Below, one piece after another: positions 49,241-61,267 of a stretch of 64,000 nucleotides of DNA. Both the position numbers and the translations under genes were made by a program. The notes below the pieces were generated by a model. That model was not told the origin of the DNA and searched no databases. It saw only the letters and a program-made list of their open reading frames with translations. Each line of letters opens with the position of its first letter. The first letter of the stretch is position 1. The DNA comes from Viridibacterium sp047600765 (lineage in GTDB: Bacteria; Pseudomonadota; Gammaproteobacteria; Burkholderiales; Rhodocyclaceae), in the NCBI GenBank assembly GCA_047600765.1, contig JASGKF010000002.1, positions 682,001 to 746,000 of the forward strand, given 5' to 3'.

Positions 49241-49870
49241 GTGGCTCGCAATCTCGACCCCAAGTGCCGTCAGTGCCGTCGCGAAGGTGAAAAGCTCTTC
49301 CTGAAGGGCGAAAAGTGCTTTACCGACAAGTGCGCCATCGAGCGTCGTGCGTACGCTCCTGGCCAACACGGTCAAAAGTCCGGTCAACGTCTGTCTGGCT
49401 ATGGCCAGCAGCTGCGTGAAAAGCAGAAGATCCGCCGCATTTACGGCGTGCTCGAGCGTCAATTCCGCAAGACCTATTTCGAAGCTGACCGCAAGAAGGG
49501 TCAGACGGGTGAAAACCTGCTGCAACTGCTGGAAGGTCGTCTGGATGCCGTGGCATACCGCATGGGCTTCGGTGCTTCGCGCGCAGAAGCTCGCCAGGTG
49601 GTTCGCCACAACGGCGTGCTGGTCAACGGCAAGCGCGTGAATATTCCTTCCTACACGCTGCGTCCCGGTGACGTGGTTCAGCTGACCGAAGCTTCCAAGG
49701 GTCATCTGCGTGTGAAGGCTGCTCTGGAAGCTGCTGAAGGCCGCGGTTTCCCGGAATGGCTGGAAGTGGATGCCAAGGCTGGCAAGGGTGTGTTCAAGGC
49801 TTACCCGCAACGTGCGGAACTGCCCTCGACCATCAACGAGAGCCTCGTGGTCGAACTCTACTCGCGCTGA
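49241..49870 (+). CDS. rpsD: 30S ribosomal protein S4
   Basis: 209 residues; S4 nucleates 30S assembly and represses the alpha operon in E. coli. An N-terminal Cys cluster (CRQCRREGEKLFLKGEKC) and an S4 RNA-binding domain (RLDAVAYRMGFGASRAEARQ) are present. Start GTG 49241 after AAGGAG. Confidence 0.97.
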   Translation: MARNLDPKCRQCRREGEKLFLKGEKCFTDKCAIERRAYAPGQHGQKSGQRLSGYGQQLREKQKIRRIYGVLERQFRKTYFEADRKKGQTGENLLQLLEGRLDAVAYRMGFGASRAEARQVVRHNGVLVNGKRVNIPSYTLRPGDVVQLTEASKGHLRVKAALEAAEGRGFPEWLEVDAKAGKGVFKAYPQRAELPSTINESLVVELYSR

Positions 49871-49931
49871 TTGGCGCGAGTTTTTCGACCCGTTTCCTTG
49901 TCCTCAAGGTTTCCTTCAAGAAGGATAAGCA

Positions 49932-50912
49932 ATGCAGAGTAACAGCCTGTTGAAGCCGCGCATCATTGACGTCCAGAACATTTCTCCGGTTCACGCCCAG
50001 GTGGTGATGGAGCCGTTCGAGCGTGGCTACGGCCACACGCTGGGCAATGCGCTGCGTCGCATCCTGCTGTCGTCGCTTCCTGGCCATGCGGCCACTGAAG
50101 TGTCGATTGATGGCGTGCTGCACGAGTACTCGACCATTGATGGTGTGCGCGAAGATGTCGTGGACATCCTGCTGAACCTCAAGGGTGTCGTGTTCAAGCT
50201 GCACAGCCGCAGCGATACCATCGTCCGCCTATCGAAGTCGGGCGAAGGCGTCGTCAAGGCTTCGGACATCGAAGTTTCGCATGACGTCGAGATCGTCAAT
50301 CCGGACCACGTGATCGCTCACCTGGCCCCGGGTGGCAAGCTGGACATGCAGATCCGCGTCGAGCAAGGCCGTGGTTATGTGCCGGGCAACACTCGTCCGG
50401 TGTCGGCTGAAAGCAAGACGATTGGTCGCGTGATGCTGGACGCTTCGTTCAGCCCCGTGCGCCGCGTCAGCTACCAGGTTGAGAGCGCTCGCGTCGAGCA
50501 GCGTACCGATCTGGACCGTCTGGTCATCGATATCGAAACCAACGGTGCTGTCGAGCCCGAAGAAGCTATCCGTTACGCCGCTCGCGTGTTGATGGATCAG
50601 CTGTCGGTGTTTGCCGACCTGGAAGGTACTCCGGTTGCTGAAGTGAAGCCGGCTGCTCCAACCATCGATCCGATCCTGCTGCGTCCGGTGGACGATCTGG
50701 AACTGACGGTGCGTTCGGCGAACTGCCTGAAGGCCGAAAACATTTACTACATCGGTGATCTGATCCAGCGCACCGAGACCGAGCTGCTGAAGACCCCGAA
50801 CCTGGGTCGCAAGTCGCTCAACGAGATCAAGGATGTGCTTGCTTCGCGTGGCCTCACGCTGGGCATGAAACTGGAAAACTGGCCGCCCGCAGGGCTGGAA
50901 AAGCTGAGCTGA
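49932..50912 (+). CDS. rpoA: RNA polymerase alpha subunit
   Basis: 326 residues. The N-terminal assembly domain (EPFERGYGHTLGNALRRILL) and C-terminal domain for UP elements and activators (ELTVRSANCLKAENIYYIGD, TPNLGRKSLNEIK) are complete. 62 bases after rpsD. Confidence 0.98.
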   Translation: MQSNSLLKPRIIDVQNISPVHAQVVMEPFERGYGHTLGNALRRILLSSLPGHAATEVSIDGVLHEYSTIDGVREDVVDILLNLKGVVFKLHSRSDTIVRLSKSGEGVVKASDIEVSHDVEIVNPDHVIAHLAPGGKLDMQIRVEQGRGYVPGNTRPVSAESKTIGRVMLDASFSPVRRVSYQVESARVEQRTDLDRLVIDIETNGAVEPEEAIRYAARVLMDQLSVFADLEGTPVAEVKPAAPTIDPILLRPVDDLELTVRSANCLKAENIYYIGDLIQRTETELLKTPNLGRKSLNEIKDVLASRGLTLGMKLENWPPAGLEKLS

Positions 50913-50954
50913 GCCTCAGTCGGCCAAGCTGTCAGGGCATAAGGAAAATAGAAA

Positions 50955-51353
50955 ATGCGTCACGGTAACGGACTCCGCAAGCTTAACCGCACCAGCAGCC
51001 ATCGCTCGGCGATGCTGCGTAACATGACTAACTCGCTGCTTCGTCACGAGGTCATCAAGACCACGCTGCCGAAGGCGAAGGAACTGCGTCGTGTGGTCGA
51101 GCCCATCATCACTCTGGGCAAGAAGCCCTCGCTGGCCAATCGTCGTCTGGCTTTCGATCGCCTGCGTGACCGCGAGATGGTCGTGAAGGTCTTCAATGAG
51201 CTGGGCCCGCGTTTCTCGGCTCGCAACGGTGGCTATCTGCGCATCCTGAAGTGCGGCTTCCGTGTGGGCGACAACGCTCCCATGGCATACGTCGAGCTGC
51301 TGGATCGTCCGGAAGGTGGCGAAGCCGTGTCGGGTGACGTTGTCGCTGAATAA
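50955..51353 (+). CDS. rplQ: 50S ribosomal protein L17
   Basis: 132 residues; MRHGNGLRKLNRTSSHRSAM and GGYLRILKCGFRVGDNAPMA are diagnostic. Last gene of the 32-kb block. Confidence 0.98.
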   Translation: MRHGNGLRKLNRTSSHRSAMLRNMTNSLLRHEVIKTTLPKAKELRRVVEPIITLGKKPSLANRRLAFDRLRDREMVVKVFNELGPRFSARNGGYLRILKCGFRVGDNAPMAYVELLDRPEGGEAVSGDVVAE

Positions 51354-51372
51354 GCGATTTCGCTCTGATCGC

Positions 51373-51405
51373 AAAAGCCCGCATTCGTGCGGGCTTTTTG
51401 TTTTC
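51373..51405 (+). terminator. Rho-independent terminator after rplQ
   Basis: AAAAGCCCGCA-TTCG-TGCGGGCTTTTT with a stable TTCG loop; 20 bases after the stop. Confidence 0.95.
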
Positions 51406-51436
51406 TGGTGTGCGGGCGAATTGCAGGAATGAGAAT

Positions 51437-51468
51437 GAAAAGGCCGCCCTTGGGCGGCCTTTGTTTTG
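51437..51468 (-). terminator. Terminator between rplQ and the second pectate lyase
   Basis: AAAGGCCGCCC-TT-GGGCGGCCTTT; T runs occur on both sides, so it can act for the minus-strand lyase. The space 51406-51518 holds no gene. Confidence 0.75.
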
Positions 51469-51518
51469 CGGCTTTGGGCCAGTCAGTCAGGCAACTTGCG
51501 TCGCCTGCTAGCCTGGGG

Positions 51519-52244
51519 TCAGAGCTTGGTGACGTCGCTCTTGCTGATGTCGCAGTAGGCAGTGTTCCAGAACTCGCCCTTGTTGACCTGGGCTTCGCCG
51601 GGCTGCACGCCGATGGCTTGCACGCAGACCTTGGGATTGCCGACGCTGTAGTTCTTGATCTTCATGTTGCGCACGGTGGCTTTGTCGCCGTAGTTCTGGT
51701 TCAGGCGGAGCACATAGCCTGCAGCGCCATCGGGCTTGGTCACGGGGCCGTTGATCTTGACGCCGTTGGCGACGAGGTAACGCGGACCGCCGTTGCTGGA
51801 GCAGTTGCCACAGGAGGCCCACAGGCGCTGGATGCGGTCGTAGGTCTGGAAGTTGGACAGGTTGATGGTGCTGCCCTTGCCGTTGTGCTGGAAGACCTTG
51901 TCGTCGGCCTTGGTGGCGGAGCCGCCGATGACGTACATGGTCTTGCCCGAGCCGCCCTTCATGGTGGCGGCGTCTTCGCAGACTTGATCCCAGATCACGT
52001 TGTTGAGCGTGCAGGTGCCGAGGCAGTGAACGCCGTCAGCGCCGCCGCCCTTCTTGATGTGCACGTTCTTGAGCGTGGCGCCGTCGGTGAGGACGAACAC
52101 GGGTTGTTGCGATTCGGACTGGCCGTCACAGGAGGTGCCGACCGTGGCACCGGCGTAGTCCTTGGTGCCTGAGATGGTGCTGGTGGCGGACGCGCTGGTC
52201 ACCACCGCTGCCAGGCACAGGCCGAGCAGAAGCTTGCTTTGCAT
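51519..52244 (-). CDS. Secreted pectate lyase, PL3 family
   Basis: 241 residues with signal peptide MQSKLLLGLCLAAVVTSASA and then a bare PL3 domain. DGVHCLGTCTLNNVIWDQVC, KVFQHNGKGSTINLSNF and LNQNYGDKATVRN align block by block with the larger lyase at 9286-10497, but the N-terminal module and Ser linker are absent. It cleaves polygalacturonate with calcium by inference from the family. ATG 52244 is chosen because the signal peptide begins there. It lies between the ribosomal block and uvrA with no other pectin genes near. Confidence 0.88.
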   Translation of the reverse strand: MQSKLLLGLCLAAVVTSASATSTISGTKDYAGATVGTSCDGQSESQQPVFVLTDGATLKNVHIKKGGGADGVHCLGTCTLNNVIWDQVCEDAATMKGGSGKTMYVIGGSATKADDKVFQHNGKGSTINLSNFQTYDRIQRLWASCGNCSSNGGPRYLVANGVKINGPVTKPDGAAGYVLRLNQNYGDKATVRNMKIKNYSVGNPKVCVQAIGVQPGEAQVNKGEFWNTAYCDISKSDVTKL

Positions 52245-52343
52245 GATGTTTGTCTCCGTCGTTCTGGTTTGTTGTACGGCCGGTGTGGCCGGTCGCAACG
52301 GAGATTGTTTGCTGCGTGAACCAAAATCGCAAGTTGCAGCGCG

Positions 52344-55175
<2,832 letters not shown>

Positions 55176-55341
55176 GAAACCGCTATCCGCCTGTGCCGCG
55201 TTGAGTAACCCGCAACTATAGCGGCGCGCGCGACTTCAAGCCATGTGTACCGGTGGGGCTCTGATAAAATCGCCGCCTTGCCCGGTCATCTGCCGGGCGT
55301 TCCGGAATGTCCCCGGCGGCTCCCGCCCTCCCGAATCCTTC

Positions 55342-56613
55342 ATGACCCAGCAGGCCAGCACTCCCGCTCCAGATCGCATGTCCGCCAGTGAATGGCGCGC
55401 GGGCGGCATCCTCGCGACCATCTTCGGTCTGCGCATGCTGGGCTTGTTCCTCGTGCTGCCCGTGTTCTCGATCTACGCCGCGGGCTTGCCGGGCGGCGAG
55501 GACTTCCAGCGCGTCGCCTGGGCCTTCGGCATCTTCATGCTGGTGCAGGCCTGCCTCTACCTGCCGGTGGGGCTGGCGTCAGACCGCTTCGGTCGCAAGC
55601 CCGTGATCGTCGCTGGCCTGCTGCTGTTCGCTGCCGGCGCCGTGCTGGCGGCCTGGGCGCCGACCATCCACTGGCTCATTGCCGCACGCGCCATGCAGGG
55701 CGCAGGCGCGATTTCGGCGGCCGTGATGGCTTTGGCGGCAGACCTGACGCGTGAGCAGCACCGCACCAAGGTCATGGCCCTGATTGGCTCCAGCATCGGC
55801 CTGGTGTTCGCCGTGTCGCTGGTCAGCGCGCCGGCGCTGTATGGCTGGATCGGCATGCCCGGCATGTTCCTGCTGATCGCAGCACTGGCGCTGGGCGCCA
55901 TCGGCCTCGTGCTGTGGGGCGTGCCGGATGTGCCGCGCCCGCAAGCTGTGCGCCAGCTGCCGTTGCGCAGCGTGCTGCGTGACGGCGGGCTGCTGCGGCT
56001 CAACTTCGGCATCTTCGTGCTGCACGCGGTGCAGACGGCGCTGTTCCTCGTGGTGCCACGCGAACTGCTGTCCCTGCACCAGATGCCAGCCAGTTCGCAC
56101 TGGCAGATCTACCTGCCGGTCGTGCTGGGCAGCTTCGTGTTCGCCGTGCCGGCCATCATGCAGGCCGAGCGACATGGTCGTGCCCGCCCCATTTTCCTGG
56201 GCAGCATCCTGGTCTTGCTGGCCTCGCAGCTCGGGCTGTTTTTCGGCATGAAACACTTCGCTGTCGTGGTGCTCATGCTGCTGTTGTTTTTCGCAGCTTT
56301 CAATGTTCTGGAGGCCTCGCTGCCTGCCATGGCGTCGCGCATGGCGCCCACATCACTGCGTGGTGCCGCAATGGGGGTTTTCAACACCACGCAAGCGCTG
56401 GGTGTCGCATCCGGCAGTGCCGCCGGAGGCTGGATTGCGGTACATTCCGGAACCAATGGCGTCCATGTCATGACAGTTACACTGGCGCTCGTCTGGGCCT
56501 TGCTGGCGTGGGGCAGCCGGCTGCCGTCGCGGCGGCAGGGCGATGGCAACATGGACGAAGAACGTGAAAGAGATCGCGCGTCGGCTGTAGACGCTGTGTT
56601 GCGCGCGAATTGA
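55342..56613 (+). CDS. MFS transporter, drug-efflux-like (YajR type)
   Basis: 423 residues with about twelve membrane helices. MFS motif A GLASDRFGRKP lies in the loop after helix 2, and the helix 4 region holds RAMQGAGAISAAVMALAADL. The C-terminal tail is charged and lacks the extra domain of E. coli YajR. The start is uncertain: ATG 55342 (MTQQAST) has no clear ribosome site, and ATG 55378 (MSASEWRAGG) is possible. A TAAAAT -10-like box lies at 55264-55269. Substrate unknown. ssb follows 10 bases later. Confidence 0.85.
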   Translation: MTQQASTPAPDRMSASEWRAGGILATIFGLRMLGLFLVLPVFSIYAAGLPGGEDFQRVAWAFGIFMLVQACLYLPVGLASDRFGRKPVIVAGLLLFAAGAVLAAWAPTIHWLIAARAMQGAGAISAAVMALAADLTREQHRTKVMALIGSSIGLVFAVSLVSAPALYGWIGMPGMFLLIAALALGAIGLVLWGVPDVPRPQAVRQLPLRSVLRDGGLLRLNFGIFVLHAVQTALFLVVPRELLSLHQMPASSHWQIYLPVVLGSFVFAVPAIMQAERHGRARPIFLGSILVLLASQLGLFFGMKHFAVVVLMLLLFFAAFNVLEASLPAMASRMAPTSLRGAAMGVFNTTQALGVASGSAAGGWIAVHSGTNGVHVMTVTLALVWALLAWGSRLPSRRQGDGNMDEERERDRASAVDAVLRAN

Positions 56614-56623
56614 GGAGAGCCGG

Positions 56624-57121
56624 ATGGCATCGGTAAATAAAGTGATTCTGGTGGGCAATCTCGGGAAAGATCCCGAGACGCGTTATGCCCCGAGTGGTGA
56701 TGCGTTCTGCACGATCACGGTGGCGACAACCGACACCTGGAAAGACAAGCAGAGCGGCGAAAAGAAGGAAGCCACCGAGTGGCATCGCGTCGTCTTCAAT
56801 GGCCGCCTGGCCGAGATTGCCGGGCAGTACCTGAAGAAGGGCCGCTCGGTGTACATCGAAGGTCAACTGCGTACGCGCAAGTGGACCAACAAGGAAGGTC
56901 AGGAGCAGTACACCACCGAGATCCGTGCCGACCAGATGCAGATGCTGGGCAGCGCGCGTGATGGTGGTGGTGATGCACCGATGCGTCAGGACAACGAATA
57001 TGGCGGCGGTGGTGGTAACAGCCGTGCGCCCGCTCGCGACAATCGTCCCGCGCCGGCACCGTCGTCGTCTGGCGGTGGTGGCAACTTCGGTGGCGATTTC
57101 GACGACGACATCCCATTTTGA
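56624..57121 (+). CDS. ssb: Single-stranded DNA-binding protein
   Basis: 165 residues: an OB fold (residues 1-110; MASVNKVILVGNLGKDPETR), a Gly/Pro-rich linker and the acidic tip DFDDDIPF that recruits repair and replication partners. GAGGAG lies upstream. Confidence 0.98.
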   Translation: MASVNKVILVGNLGKDPETRYAPSGDAFCTITVATTDTWKDKQSGEKKEATEWHRVVFNGRLAEIAGQYLKKGRSVYIEGQLRTRKWTNKEGQEQYTTEIRADQMQMLGSARDGGGDAPMRQDNEYGGGGGNSRAPARDNRPAPAPSSSGGGGNFGGDFDDDIPF

Positions 57122-57146
57122 ATAATCAGAGCAAGAGGCAGCGAGC

Positions 57147-57767
57147 ATGAACGACGTGTCGCAGGGTGGCAGCAAAGCAGCAGATCGCGAGTATTGCAGC
57201 ACCAGTGAGGCCGCGCAGATGCTGAGCGTTTCGCTCGGGACCGTGCAGCAGATGGTCGAGAACGGCCTGCTGGATGCATGGAAGACGGCCGGCGGTCACC
57301 GCCGCATCCGTATCACCTCGGTCGAGGCATTCCTGCGCAAGCGGCAGAGTGGCGGTTCGCCGGCCACCAGCAACTTGCGCATCCTGGTTGCCGAAGATGA
57401 CGTGGTCATGCAGACCCTGTACCAGCGCACGCTGGCTACGTGGGAGCTGCCGATCGACGTGAAGATCGTCGCCAGCGGCTTCGAAGGCCTGCTGGAAATT
57501 GGCCGTGAGATGCCCGACCTGCTGATCTCCGATCTGGTCATGCCCGGCCTCGATGGTTTCGCGATGATCCGCAAGCTGCGCAGCGAGCCCAAGCTGGCGC
57601 AGATGGACATCATCGCGGTGACCGGTCTCTCGCCGGAAGACATCGACAAGGAAGGTGGCCTGCCGGATGACGTGATCATCTACAACAAGCCGATTCCGTT
57701 CCGCGAGCTCAAGGGCTACATACAGGCCAAGCTCGTGCAGACGCAGCGACGCGGCGCGCGCATCTGA
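57147..57767 (+). CDS. Response regulator with N-terminal excisionase-type HTH
   Basis: 206 residues. An N-terminal MerR/excisionase-like HTH (YCSTSEAAQMLSVSLGTVQQ, GGHRRIRITSVEAFL) fills residues 16-65. A CheY-like receiver follows, with the acidic pair in VAEDDV, the phosphoacceptor in LISDLVMPGLDG and the Lys in NKPIPF. The order is the reverse of classic regulators, which have the receiver first. No kinase gene adjoins it; ssb is 25 bases upstream and may share a transcript. The DNA target is unknown. Confidence 0.87.
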   Translation: MNDVSQGGSKAADREYCSTSEAAQMLSVSLGTVQQMVENGLLDAWKTAGGHRRIRITSVEAFLRKRQSGGSPATSNLRILVAEDDVVMQTLYQRTLATWELPIDVKIVASGFEGLLEIGREMPDLLISDLVMPGLDGFAMIRKLRSEPKLAQMDIIAVTGLSPEDIDKEGGLPDDVIIYNKPIPFRELKGYIQAKLVQTQRRGARI

Positions 57768-57786
57768 TTCCAGCTTCAGATGAATG

Positions 57787-57820
57787 AAAACGGGCATGCA
57801 CTGCATGCCCGTTTTTCTTT
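57787..57820. terminator. Bidirectional terminator between the regulator and patB-like genes
   Basis: AAAACGGGCATG-CACTG-CATGCCCGTTTTT lies between convergent genes. Confidence 0.9.
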
Positions 57821-57823
57821 TGT

Positions 57824-58978
57824 TCAGCGGCTTTCGCGTGTCGCTGCTGCAGTCGCTATGCGACGCAGGGCTTCGTCGAGCAGGCTGCGACTGCAACCGA
57901 AGTTGAGGCGCAGGAAGCCCGGCGCACCGAAATCACGACCATCCGACATCAGCACTCCGTGTGAGGCGAAGTGGCGTGCCGGGTTGTCGAGCTGCAGCGC
58001 GCGGCAATCCAGCCAGGCGAGATAGGTCGCTTCGACGGGCGTCGTCGTCATGCCTGCGGTGTCGTTGATGGCGCCCAGCACGCGATCTGCATTGCCGCGC
58101 AGGTAATCCAGCAGCGCCATGCGCCAGGCGTGGCCATGGCGATAGGCCGCTTCCGTCGCGACCAGTCCCAGCACATTGGTGTGCGGCACGATGCCGTCCG
58201 CCGCACGTTTCAGCTGCGCACGCAGCTTTGGATCGCTGACCACGGCGAACGCACTCGACAGCCCCGCGATGTTCCAGGTCTTGCTCGGTGCCATCAGCGT
58301 GATGGTGCGGCGGGTGATGTCTTCGCCGAGTGAGGCGATGGGAATGTGCGGGCGCGATTCGTCGAGCACGAGGCCGCTGTGGATTTCATCCGCGCAGATC
58401 AGCAGGTCGTGTTGTTCGGCGTGCGCAGCAAGTGCGCTGAGCTCGTCGCGTGAAAAGCTGCGACCCAGAGGATTATGTGGTGAGCACAGCATCAGCATGC
58501 GCGTACGGCTTGTCGTGCGGCTGCGCAGATCGTCCATGTTGCAGACCCTACGCTCTCCGTCATGCACGAGGTCGCTGCGCACCAGGCGGCGCTGCGTGTT
58601 GCCGGGCGCGGTCAGCATGGGCGGATAGACCGGCGTCAGCGTCAGCACCTCGTCGTCGGTGTCACCCGCCAGCGCGCAGGCCAGGTTGAAGCCCGTCACC
58701 ACTCCCGGCAGCAGCACGATCCAGTCAGGGTCGATGTGCCAGCCGTGATCGCGCGCCAGCCCCTCGACGATGGCCTGCAGCAGCCCTGGCCAGGGCAGGG
58801 CATAGCCCAGCACACCGTGGTCGATGTGCTCGCGCAACGCGGCGAGGACTTCGGGCGGTGCCGCGAAGTCCATGTCGGCGACCCACATCGGCAGGGCATT
58901 GGTGCCGGCCACGCGTCCCCACTTCATGCTGTGGTGGGCGCGACGGTCGGGTGGGGTATCGAAGTCGTAGGCAGACAT
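57824..58978 (-). CDS. patB: PLP-dependent C-S lyase/aminotransferase, PatB/MalY family
   Basis: 384 residues. The fold-type I PLP site has the Lys in MAPSKTWNIAGL and the Asp in CADEIHSGLV; the N-terminal KWGRVAGTNALPMWVADMDF is the MalY/PatB signature. These enzymes cleave cystathionine or cysteine-type C-S bonds. ATG 58978 (MSAYDFDTP) is chosen; the frame extends upstream without family resemblance. It stands alone after its terminator. Metabolic role (methionine synthesis or sulfur release) not decidable here. Confidence 0.9.
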   Translation of the reverse strand: MSAYDFDTPPDRRAHHSMKWGRVAGTNALPMWVADMDFAAPPEVLAALREHIDHGVLGYALPWPGLLQAIVEGLARDHGWHIDPDWIVLLPGVVTGFNLACALAGDTDDEVLTLTPVYPPMLTAPGNTQRRLVRSDLVHDGERRVCNMDDLRSRTTSRTRMLMLCSPHNPLGRSFSRDELSALAAHAEQHDLLICADEIHSGLVLDESRPHIPIASLGEDITRRTITLMAPSKTWNIAGLSSAFAVVSDPKLRAQLKRAADGIVPHTNVLGLVATEAAYRHGHAWRMALLDYLRGNADRVLGAINDTAGMTTTPVEATYLAWLDCRALQLDNPARHFASHGVLMSDGRDFGAPGFLRLNFGCSRSLLDEALRRIATAAATRESR

Positions 58979-59352
58979 GGGCAGGGGCAGGGGCAGGGCG
59001 TCGCAGAGGGCGCACACGACGCGGAATGCAGGCCGGCCGATTCTATCTGCTGCTCCGCGCACAGACGTTGCAAGTCCCTCTGTGCTGGCATGGAGCGTGC
59101 ATGTATTCCAACTAGTATACAAGATGGCGGACGGCGGGCTTTTGCGTAACACATTGATATTATTGTGTTTTGCGGCGGGGCGCCAGAACTGCTGGGTCGG
59201 GCAAAGCGCATTGCCCGGCCGCGTTGGTGCAGAAACGGCTCGCTAATGGTGCCGGGGCTGCACGAACACAGCAGGTCCGTACCGCAGTCAACGTAGCGCC
59301 CCGGGCGCAGGCCCGGGTCTTTCAATTCACGACTGTTTGACTGGAGAGATTC
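58979..59352. promoter_or_regulatory. Divergent control region with operator-like dyads
   Basis: 374 bases without a gene. CTTGTATACTAG (minus strand, around 59112-59123) resembles sites of GntR/FCD regulators. AACACA (59148-59153) and TGTGTT (59164-59169) form a 6-bp dyad in an AT-rich patch. GGAGAG precedes the binding-protein ATG. The regulator is unknown, and both sites are candidates only. Confidence 0.35.
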
Positions 59353-60408
59353 ATGAAGCCCCTCAATCCGCAGCCCCTTGCCACCGCCGCTGACGGTGTT
59401 TCCCAAACCACAGGCGGGCCTGTCTCGGACAAGCGCCGCAAACTGCTGGCCGCCGGTACCGCAGGCGCCGCCCTGGCCACCATCGGCGCGCCCGCCATCG
59501 TCAATGCGCAGGCCTCGCCGAAGATCCGCATCGGCTTCTGGCCGGTCGCGTCTGCGTTGCCGTTCTTCGTCGCGGTGGAGAAGGGCTACTTCAAGGAAGC
59601 CGGCCTCGATGTCGAGCCGCTGAAGTTCGCGAGCGCGCAGCAGGTCATGGAGGCCATGCTGTCGGGCCGTGCCGAAGGCAGCTCGAACGGCACCGCTTCG
59701 GCTGTGCTGGCCATCGGCGAGATCGCGCAGCCGGGCCTGTTCAAGATCATCTGCACCAACCCGACCAATGCCAAGTTCATCCTCGACGAGTTCGTCGTCG
59801 CCAAGGACAGCCCCATCAAGTCGCTGGCTGATCTCAAGGGCAAGAAGGTCGCCTCCGGCCCCGGCATCCAGAACGTGACGCTCGCCAAGGTGATGCTCGA
59901 GAAGGCCGGCGCGGGCGTGGTGCCTGTGACCGAGCTGCCCATCGGCCAGCACGTCGCGGCACTCGCAGCCGGGCAGATCGACGCGGTCTACACGCTGGAG
60001 CCGACGGGCACGGCGGGGCGCCTCAGCGGCCTTACGCGCACGCTGGAAGCGGGTGTCGTGGCCAAGTACATCCTCGGCGACCCGATGGCGCCCTGGCACG
60101 GCGGCGCGGCGAGCCTGACCACCGAGTTCATCAAGAAGTACCCGGACATCACGAAGAAGTACATCGCTGCCTACAAGCGCGGTGTCGATCTCGTGAAGAC
60201 CAAGCCCGATGAAGCGCGTCCGCACCTCAAGGGCAACACCGCCATCGAAGGCGCGCTGACGGCTGAAGTGCCGATGTCGGACTACCTGTTCTCCACCGAC
60301 TTCAAAGCCAGCGATATCGCCTACTTCCAGAAGTTCTATGACCTGTTCTCGGACAAGGGCATCTTCGAGAAACGCGTGCTCGTCGATACGCTGCTCTACA
60401 AGGGTTGA
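59353..60408 (+). CDS. ABC transporter periplasmic binding protein, nitrate/taurine (NMT1) type
   Basis: 351 residues. A long N-terminus ends in a Tat-like signal (KRRKLLAAGTAGAALATIG), so the protein may be exported folded. An NMT1/SsuA-like domain follows (RIGFWPVASALPFFVAVEKG, LKGKKVASGPGIQ, AALAAGQIDAVYTLEP). Relatives bind nitrate, sulfonates, thiamine precursors or aromatics; the ligand cannot be assigned. The permease starts 5 bases after the stop. Confidence 0.88.
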   Translation: MKPLNPQPLATAADGVSQTTGGPVSDKRRKLLAAGTAGAALATIGAPAIVNAQASPKIRIGFWPVASALPFFVAVEKGYFKEAGLDVEPLKFASAQQVMEAMLSGRAEGSSNGTASAVLAIGEIAQPGLFKIICTNPTNAKFILDEFVVAKDSPIKSLADLKGKKVASGPGIQNVTLAKVMLEKAGAGVVPVTELPIGQHVAALAAGQIDAVYTLEPTGTAGRLSGLTRTLEAGVVAKYILGDPMAPWHGGAASLTTEFIKKYPDITKKYIAAYKRGVDLVKTKPDEARPHLKGNTAIEGALTAEVPMSDYLFSTDFKASDIAYFQKFYDLFSDKGIFEKRVLVDTLLYKG

Positions 60409-60413
60409 TCATC

Positions 60414-61265
60414 ATGGCTGACTCCGCAATCGAGACGCCGACGACCGAATCGCCGGCGACAAAACCCTGGGCAGCGCCTGTGGCCGTACCGGCCGTGGCG
60501 CTGCCGAAGAAATTCCCATGGCATCTCTTTCAGCCCATCATCGGCCCGCTGGTGCTGTTCATCATCTGGGATCTGGTGGTGCGCTTCGGCCTCATCAAGG
60601 CCGTACTGCTGCCATCGCCCTGGGCCACGCTCAACACGCTCGTCACCGGGCTGGCGGGCGGGCCCTTGTTGATGGACTTCCTCGTCACCGTCAAGCGCAC
60701 GCTGCAGGCCTTCTTCATCGCCGGCATCGTCGGTGTGCCGCTGGGCGTCCTGCTCGGCAGCAACGAGCGCGCGTACCGCAGCGTCGAGTTCCTCATCGAC
60801 TTCTTCCGCTCCACGCCTTCGTCCGCGCTGATCCCGCTGTTCCTGCTGATCTTCGGCGTGAGCGACGTGAACAAGATTGCCATCGCCGCTTTCGGCGCCT
60901 TGCTCATCGTGCTGTTCAACAGCGCCTATGGCGTGATGAACGCACGCAAGCAGCGCGTCATGGCGGCCAAGGTGATGGGTGCGTCGCGCTGGCAGATATT
61001 CAAAGACGTACTGATCTGGGAAAGCCTGCAACCCACCTTCGTCGGCCTGCGTTCAGCGGTGTCGATGGCCCTCGTGATCGTCATCGTGGCAGAGATGTTC
61101 ATCGGCTCCGACTCCGGCCTCGGCCACCGCATCATCGACTCGCAACAGGTGCTCAACGTCAAGAGCATGTACGCGTCGATCCTCGCGGCGGGTGCGCTGG
61201 GCTACGTTCTCAACATCCTCGCGCTCCTCGTCGAGCGACGCATCGTTCACTGGAGCGGGAGATAA
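60414..61265 (+). CDS. ABC transporter permease, nitrate/taurine type
   Basis: 283 residues with about six membrane helices after a Pro/Ala-rich cytoplasmic N-terminus. The EAA-type loop AAKVMGASRWQIFKDVLIWE contacts the ATPase. ATG 60414 is used; an in-frame TTG just upstream overlaps the previous stop. Confidence 0.92.
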   Translation: MADSAIETPTTESPATKPWAAPVAVPAVALPKKFPWHLFQPIIGPLVLFIIWDLVVRFGLIKAVLLPSPWATLNTLVTGLAGGPLLMDFLVTVKRTLQAFFIAGIVGVPLGVLLGSNERAYRSVEFLIDFFRSTPSSALIPLFLLIFGVSDVNKIAIAAFGALLIVLFNSAYGVMNARKQRVMAAKVMGASRWQIFKDVLIWESLQPTFVGLRSAVSMALVIVIVAEMFIGSDSGLGHRIIDSQQVLNVKSMYASILAAGALGYVLNILALLVERRIVHWSGR

Positions 61266-61267
61266 GC

